Below are positions 60,527 through 64,000 of a stretch of 64,000 bases of DNA, in pieces (the stretch's first letter is position 1; each line of letters starts with the position of its first letter). A program made the translations under genes and the position numbers. Below the pieces are notes generated by a model, which saw only the letters and a list, made by a program, of their open reading frames with translations, was not told where the DNA came from and did no database searches. Origin of the DNA: Clostridia bacterium (GTDB taxonomy: Bacteria > Bacillota > Clostridia > Oscillospirales > CAG-272); the NCBI GenBank assembly GCA_017482055.1, contig JAFUOH010000010.1, forward strand, positions 82,379 through 146,378, given 5' to 3'.

Positions 60527-60544
60527 GGTTAGTCATCGCTAACC
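60527..60544. promoter_or_regulatory. DtxR-type operator at the feo transcription start
   Basis: A perfect dyad GGTTAG-TCATCG-CTAACC, 8 bases downstream of the feo -10 and covering the expected +1. Pattern and location fit an iron-dependent DtxR-family repressor. Confidence 0.75.
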
Positions 60545-60551
60545 ACATATA

Positions 60552-60580
60552 ATTATATACCTTCATTAACAGTTTGTCAA
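60552..60580 (-). promoter_or_regulatory. Promoter of the feo operon
   Basis: Full consensus on the minus strand: TTGACA (60580-60575), 17 bases, TATAAT (60557-60552). Confidence 0.92.
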
Positions 60581-60622
60581 TACATTTTTGGCGAATTTTA
60601 CATTTTCGTCAAATTGGCAATC

Positions 60623-60640
60623 GGTTAGCCTTGTCTAACT
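60623..60640. promoter_or_regulatory. DtxR-type dyad between the feo and regulator promoters
   Basis: GGTTAG-CCTTGT-CTAACT, with the same half-sites and spacing as the box at 60527. It lies about 43 bases upstream of the feo -35 and 55 upstream of the regulator -35. Confidence 0.6.
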
Positions 60641-60694
60641 GCAATATTGTATATACTGTACAACTTCTCTTTATTTTAAAATAGTCCCCAATGC

Positions 60695-60723
60695 TTGAAA
60701 TATTCATATTTATATGGTATGAT
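60695..60723 (+). promoter_or_regulatory. Promoter of the DtxR-family regulator
   Basis: TTGAAA (60695-60700), 17 bases, TATGAT (60718-60723). Confidence 0.8.
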
Positions 60724-60767
60724 ATATATAATACTTGAAAACCGACAATGTAAAGGAGGTGCTATTT

Positions 60768-61142
60768 GTGCGACTGCAGGAGTCCGGGGAGATGTATCTT
60801 GAAACCATATATGTATTATCGAAGCAAAGCGCAAACGTCCATTCTATAGACGTCGGAGAATACATGGGCTACTCCAAGCCGAGCGTCAGCCGCGCGATGG
60901 GACTTTTAAAAAACGGCGGATACATAAATATGGCTGCCGACGGAACGCTCACACTGACCGAGCTCGGCCGTGAGATCGCCGAAAAGATCTACGAGCGTCA
61001 TACCGTGCTCACAGCAATGCTGGTATCGCTGGGAGTAGATGAGGAGACCGCATCCGAGGATGCGTGCCGTCTTGAGCATGCCATCAGCGATAAATCCCTT
61101 GAAGCCATCAAACGGCATTTCAAAGAGCAAACGGAAATATAA
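60768..61142 (+). CDS. DtxR/MntR-family metal-dependent regulator
   Basis: A 124-residue repressor with an N-terminal winged helix (EMYLETIYVLSKQS, DVGEYMGYSKPSVSRAMGLLKNGGYI) and a metal-binding/dimerisation part (ERHTVLTAMLVSLGVDEETASEDACRLEHAISDKS) with the usual His, Glu and Cys ligand positions; the SH3-like third domain of IdeR is missing. The start is the GTG at 60768, after AAAGGAGGT (60752-60760). It is divergent from feo and the dyads in between are its likely sites. Fe(II) or Mn(II) as corepressor cannot be decided here, though the targets suggest iron. Confidence 0.92.
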   Translation: MRLQESGEMYLETIYVLSKQSANVHSIDVGEYMGYSKPSVSRAMGLLKNGGYINMAADGTLTLTELGREIAEKIYERHTVLTAMLVSLGVDEETASEDACRLEHAISDKSLEAIKRHFKEQTEI

Positions 61143-61154
61143 GCAAAAACGACA

Positions 61155-61193
61155 CAGGACTGCCGTACGTTATTCATTCGGCAGTCCTTTTGC
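61155..61193 (+). terminator. Terminator after the DtxR-family gene
   Basis: AGGACTGCC pairs with GGCAGTCCT, then TTTTGC. Between here and 61480 (about 290 bases) there is no gene: only an ACCGCCGA/TCGGCGGT hairpin near 61307-61344 and an AGGGCAGC/GCTGCCCT hairpin at 61419-61469 before the thioredoxin stop. Confidence 0.8.
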
Positions 61194-61479
61194 AAGACGC
61201 ACCGCAGAGCTTGATGAAAGCATCGCCGACAAATCCGATTCTATGCTTGAAGAAATCGAAATAAAAGAAAACCTGCGATTTGTGTTGTGAAAAAACGAAA
61301 AGATGAAACCGCCGAGAGTAACCGTAACGGTCGCTTTCGGCGGTATTGCTTTATCTTGTCGGAATATTACATTTTCTTACCTAAACTTGTACCGCCTTAT
61401 CTAAACGACATTGGGGCAAGGGCAGCATGAACAAATCCGTTAAAAGCGGACTTGTAACACGGCTGCCCTCGCTCTTTTA

Positions 61480-61791
61480 TCAGTCGATCAGTGCTTCAAT
61501 CTCCGCCTTGCGGATGAAGCCTACATTCTTTTTCACCATCTCGCCGCCGTTAAACACCAGCAGAGTGGGAATGCTCATGATACCGAAGCGCTGTGCAAGC
61601 TCGCCTTCATCGTCAACGTTGACCTTGCCGACCTTGACCTTGCCCTCGTTTTCCTTGGCAAACGCTTCAAGCTCGGGAGCAAGCATGCGGCAAGGACCGC
61701 ACCAGGTCGCCCAAAAATCCACGACTACGGGAAGCTCGGACTTTAATACCTCCGATTCGAAATTGTCCTTTGTAATTGTGATCTCAGCCAT
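61480..61791 (-). CDS. trxA: Thioredoxin
   Basis: A 103-residue thioredoxin with the active site WCGPCR (about 29-34), the conserved cis-Pro in SIPTLLVFNGG and the usual EVLKSELPVVVDFWATW start of the fold. It reduces disulfides in the cytosol. It lies 15 bases after the FTR catalytic chain gene, which suggests ferredoxin- rather than NADPH-linked reduction. GGAGGAAT precedes the ATG. Confidence 0.95.
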   Translation of the reverse strand: MAEITITKDNFESEVLKSELPVVVDFWATWCGPCRMLAPELEAFAKENEGKVKVGKVNVDDEGELAQRFGIMSIPTLLVFNGGEMVKKNVGFIRKAEIEALID

Positions 61792-61806
61792 TTTATATTC
61801 CTCCGT

Positions 61807-62004
61807 TTATTTAGATTTGTAGTAAAGCATGCAGTGGCAGTAGCCCTCAAAATCGGGATCCTTTATCTGCTCGCGGAACTCCTTGCACATGCATTTAAAG
61901 TCATCGGTGCGCTCAAGACGACAGGGACAGTAGCCGCCTTTGGCGTCAAGTCCTTCCTTGACAGTTTTAACGACATCTGCATCGGGATTTAATGTTATCT
62001 TCAT
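61807..62004 (-). CDS. Minimal ferredoxin-thioredoxin reductase catalytic chain
   Basis: A 65-residue protein with the FTR catalytic pattern: CPCR (Cys26, Cys28), CMCKEFR (Cys38, Cys40) and GYCHCMLYY (Cys56, Cys58). In plant FTR these hold a [4Fe-4S] cluster beside a redox disulfide. Plant and cyanobacterial chains are about 110 residues and need a variable chain; neither extra length nor variable chain is here. AAAAGGAGGG lies just upstream. Together with thioredoxin it forms a likely ferredoxin-dependent disulfide-reducing pair. Confidence 0.85.
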   Translation of the reverse strand: MKITLNPDADVVKTVKEGLDAKGGYCPCRLERTDDFKCMCKEFREQIKDPDFEGYCHCMLYYKSK

Positions 62005-62049
62005 ACTAACGCCCTCCTTTTAGGTTAGTTTTAGCATATATCGGCACGG

Positions 62050-63681
62050 TTATTCGACATCTGCCATAAGCGCCTTATCAATGCTTGCAAAGAAGCATTC
62101 ATCGCCGAATTCCTCGTACATACCGCTGCGGCGCAGTACCGCTTCGACCTTGCTGTTCATTCCGCAAAATATAACACGTCTGCCGTCGGCGCGCATCTCA
62201 CGGCACCATTCTTCAAGCGTTTCCACTGAGGATATGTCGATGTCCGGCACACCGCGCAGTGAAACGAGCACCTCTTTTTCACCGCATTCGGTAAGGATTC
62301 CCGACAGCTTGCCGATATTGGCAAAGAACAAGTCGCCCGTAACATATACGACTGCACTGTCATCATGTCCGTTTCCAAGCTCACCGCGAGGCGCGAGGCG
62401 GGATGCCTCCACTTTAGCTGAGGTGACCTCCAAATGAGCCGCGTTCTTGACAAATACCATCAACGAGAACACGATACCGATAATGATAGCGATCGTCAGA
62501 TCGAATATTACCGTTGCAAGCATAGTAATGAGGAACTGCAGGATAGCGCCGACAAACTTCTTCTTAAACATATACTTGATAGCATGCCATTCGTTCATGC
62601 GCCACGCAGTAACGATAAGCACACCGCCAAGTGCCGACATAGGTACCAGCGCCATAACGCTTCCGAGCAGGAACATTGCCGCAAGCAGCCACAGTGCATG
62701 GAATATGCCCGTCAGTCTCGTCTGTGCGCCCGATTTAATGGCTACGCTGGTACGCGCTATAGCCGCCGTAGCGGGTACTCCGCCGAAGAAGGGGATCAAA
62801 ATATTTCCCGCGCCCTGCGCGATAAGCTCGATATTTGCATCAAAGGGTTCATTCTTCATTCTCGACGCCGAAGCACCGCACAGCAGGCTCTCGATCATAC
62901 CGAGCGCCGCAACGGTTATCGCCGAAGGAAGAAGAGCAGTCAGCATATCGAGATTCAAGCCCGCAAAAGACAATCTGTCCTCAAGGAACAGCGTTTTCGG
63001 AATTTCGCCGACAGTGGCAACGCCGTCAAAGCGGAAGATGACATAGATAACGGTGGAAACAATGATACCGATAAGCGATGAGGGTACCTTTGCGTTCCAT
63101 TTTTTGGGCCACACTATCATGATAACGACCACGATAAGACCGAGCAGCAGTGTCCACAGATGCGGCTTGAAGCCGAGCGAGCCGTAAGAGATCAGCTTAT
63201 CTATAGCCGAGCTGCCCTCGGAAACAGTTCCGAAGAAGTTGTCGATCTGTCCGAGTGCAATTATAACCGCGATACCCGAGGTAAAGCCCGTGATAACAGG
63301 TCTCGGTATCAGCGACACCAGCTTGCCGAGGCGGAAAATACCGCAGACCAGCAGTATAATGCCTGCGATAATGCAGACAAGGAATACGCCGTTGAGACCG
63401 ATGGCTTCATTTGTAGCTATTGTGATAAGCACCGCACTCATGGCGCCCGTAGGACCGGAAATCTGGAAAGAAGCGCCCGAAAGCGCACTTATTACGATAC
63501 CTGCGATAATGGCGGTAATAAGTCCCGCCGCTGCATTTGCACCGCTGGCAACACCGAATGCAAGTGCAAGCGGAAGTGCCACTGCAGCAACAGTCAGACC
63601 CGCGAGCAGATCCTTAATAAGCTTTGATGCGTTATACCCCGAAAACTCATTTCGGAGCATTTTGATGTAATTTTTGACCAT
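62050..63681 (-). CDS. SulP-family anion transporter with STAS domain
   Basis: A 543-residue membrane protein. Fourteen helices of the SLC26/SulP fold start with VAAVALPLALAFGVASGANAAAGLITAII and ISGPTGAMSAVL, and a cytosolic STAS domain covers about 435-540 (KEVLVSLRGVPDIDISSVETLEEW). SulP proteins move sulfate, bicarbonate, or dicarboxylates, coupled to H+ or Na+; the substrate is not determined. No carbonic anhydrase or sulfate-reduction gene is nearby. It has a consensus promoter. Confidence 0.9.
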   Translation of the reverse strand: MVKNYIKMLRNEFSGYNASKLIKDLLAGLTVAAVALPLALAFGVASGANAAAGLITAIIAGIVISALSGASFQISGPTGAMSAVLITIATNEAIGLNGVFLVCIIAGIILLVCGIFRLGKLVSLIPRPVITGFTSGIAVIIALGQIDNFFGTVSEGSSAIDKLISYGSLGFKPHLWTLLLGLIVVVIMIVWPKKWNAKVPSSLIGIIVSTVIYVIFRFDGVATVGEIPKTLFLEDRLSFAGLNLDMLTALLPSAITVAALGMIESLLCGASASRMKNEPFDANIELIAQGAGNILIPFFGGVPATAAIARTSVAIKSGAQTRLTGIFHALWLLAAMFLLGSVMALVPMSALGGVLIVTAWRMNEWHAIKYMFKKKFVGAILQFLITMLATVIFDLTIAIIIGIVFSLMVFVKNAAHLEVTSAKVEASRLAPRGELGNGHDDSAVVYVTGDLFFANIGKLSGILTECGEKEVLVSLRGVPDIDISSVETLEEWCREMRADGRRVIFCGMNSKVEAVLRRSGMYEEFGDECFFASIDKALMADVE

Positions 63682-63733
63682 TGATGTAACCTCTTAATGA
63701 TATTATAGAATACGTATGAATTTACTAACTTAT

Positions 63734-63763
63734 ATTATACACCTATTATTGGTGGGTTGTCAA
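63734..63763 (-). promoter_or_regulatory. Promoter of the SulP transporter
   Basis: On the minus strand TTGACA, 18 bases, TATAAT. A leader of about 45 bases follows. Confidence 0.8.
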
Positions 63764-63790
63764 TGCTCCGAGATGGTTTTTTGACATTTT

Positions 63791-64000
63791 TCATTCCTTT
63801 TGGGATTCTTCAGATCCATCATCTTCCTTTTGTTTATAGACCTTGACAGGACCGTCCTTTTCCTTTTCGATGTTTTCCATGCCCGCAGCGGTGATAGTCA
63901 GATTAACGCCGGCGGGATTTACCACGACTCCGAAGAATTTGCCGTAGTTCTCCCGTATATCTTCATAAGCTATCATGCACAGCTTAGCTCTGTTTGCAAA
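63791..64000 (-). CDS. C-terminal part of an SseB-like protein (cut by the window edge)
   Basis: The frame is open from the right edge to the stop at 63791. The visible 69 residues include CMIAYEDIRENYGKFFGVVVNP (shown as two parts by the internal Met) followed by AGVNLTITAAG and a charged tail (EKEKDGPVKVYKQKEDDG). The GVVVNPAGVNL core is typical of SseB N-domain family proteins in Clostridia (GVVINPxGxNL). The function of these is unclear. The start lies outside the window, so the internal Met is not the true start. Confidence 0.6.
   Translation of the reverse strand, partial: FANRAKLCMIAYEDIRENYGKFFGVVVNPAGVNLTITAAGMENIEKEKDGPVKVYKQKEDDGSEESQKE

Noticed and set aside
61195-61290. Coding-like stretch after the DtxR-family gene (ending ENLRFVL)
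   Set aside because: Too short, no start or ribosome site, and no clear relationship to a known protein; a gene remnant is possible but not supportable.
62005-62028. ACTAAC...GGTTAGT dyad before the FTR chain gene, similar to DtxR boxes
   Set aside because: The spacing is 12 rather than 6 bases and it spans the ribosome site, so a match to the feo boxes is not convincing.
1-64000. CRISPR array, prophage, integrase, transposase, rRNA or known riboswitch
   Set aside because: None was found on reading both strands; no regularly spaced direct repeats, phage structural genes or consensus aptamers were seen.

Overview
The window looks like chromosome of an anaerobic, endospore-forming member of the Clostridia (Bacillota), probably a gut or rumen relative of the Oscillospirales or Christensenellales. 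The evidence is a full-length spoIIID, a ricT-type PSP1 gene, a split ThrE exporter, a GlgC/GlgD glycogen system, FeoA/FeoB with a FeoB-associated Cys-rich membrane protein, a glycyl-radical enzyme with its activase, an 8Fe ferredoxin and an S-layer-homology surface protein. Strong TTGACA-N17-TATAAT promoters, G-rich Shine-Dalgarno sites and U-tailed hairpins fit this too. The assignment is inference; there is no rRNA in the window.

Layout. 1-4.5 kb: the tail of an upstream gene (probably holB), ricT, a small ferredoxin, an MBL-fold hydrolase and a two-gene ThrE exporter. 4.5-8.4 kb: an ECF-like sigma factor with a very long C-terminal extension, then a beta-propeller glycosidase and a flavodoxin-fold reductase on the minus strand. 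8.4-14.8 kb: a repeat element, ROK kinase, PAP2 phosphatase, a YbaK/ProX deacylase, DUF512 protein, der and plsY. 14.8-16 kb: a ribbon-helix-helix protein, a DUF6809-like protein, and a small flavodoxin-like gene preceded by a 23-codon leader ORF lying in two mutually exclusive hairpins. 16-26.3 kb: a minus-strand glycogen operon glgB-glgC-glgD-glgA-glgP-GH13. 26.4-28.7 kb: recQ and spoIIID. 29-32.5 kb: a secreted phosphodiester glycosidase with SLH domains, and mscL. 32.6-35.6 kb: an AraC regulator divergent from a sugar isomerase/epimerase and a Gfo/Idh/MocA dehydrogenase. 35.7-39.8 kb: an acyltransferase, htpG and a DMT transporter. 39.8-42.8 kb: aroC followed by a divergent prephenate-dehydratase-like protein, a URO-D-like protein and a TSCPD protein. 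42.9-48.3 kb: a phosphohexomutase, a PocR-AraC regulator, a DegT-type aminotransferase with a GH20-like protein, and tRNA-His and tRNA-Arg. 48.6-57.3 kb: a solute-binding lipoprotein, a glycyl-radical activase/enzyme pair, a GH36 alpha-galactosidase and a MATE exporter. 57.4-61.1 kb: the feo iron-uptake locus facing a DtxR-family regulator, with at least four dyads that look like its binding sites. 61.5-64 kb: thioredoxin, a minimal ferredoxin-thioredoxin reductase catalytic chain, a SulP transporter and the C-terminus of an SseB-like protein.

Most promising for something new: the glycyl-radical enzyme at 51.3 kb, whose active-site cysteine is followed by Asn-Trp rather than the usual x-Glu and whose activase has a changed GGE motif; the leader ORF/alternative hairpin arrangement at 15.87-15.96 kb; the aroC-linked cluster with a degenerate prephenate-dehydratase/ACT protein; and the thioredoxin plus stand-alone FTR catalytic chain. 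Function beyond the family level for these is not proven by sequence alone.
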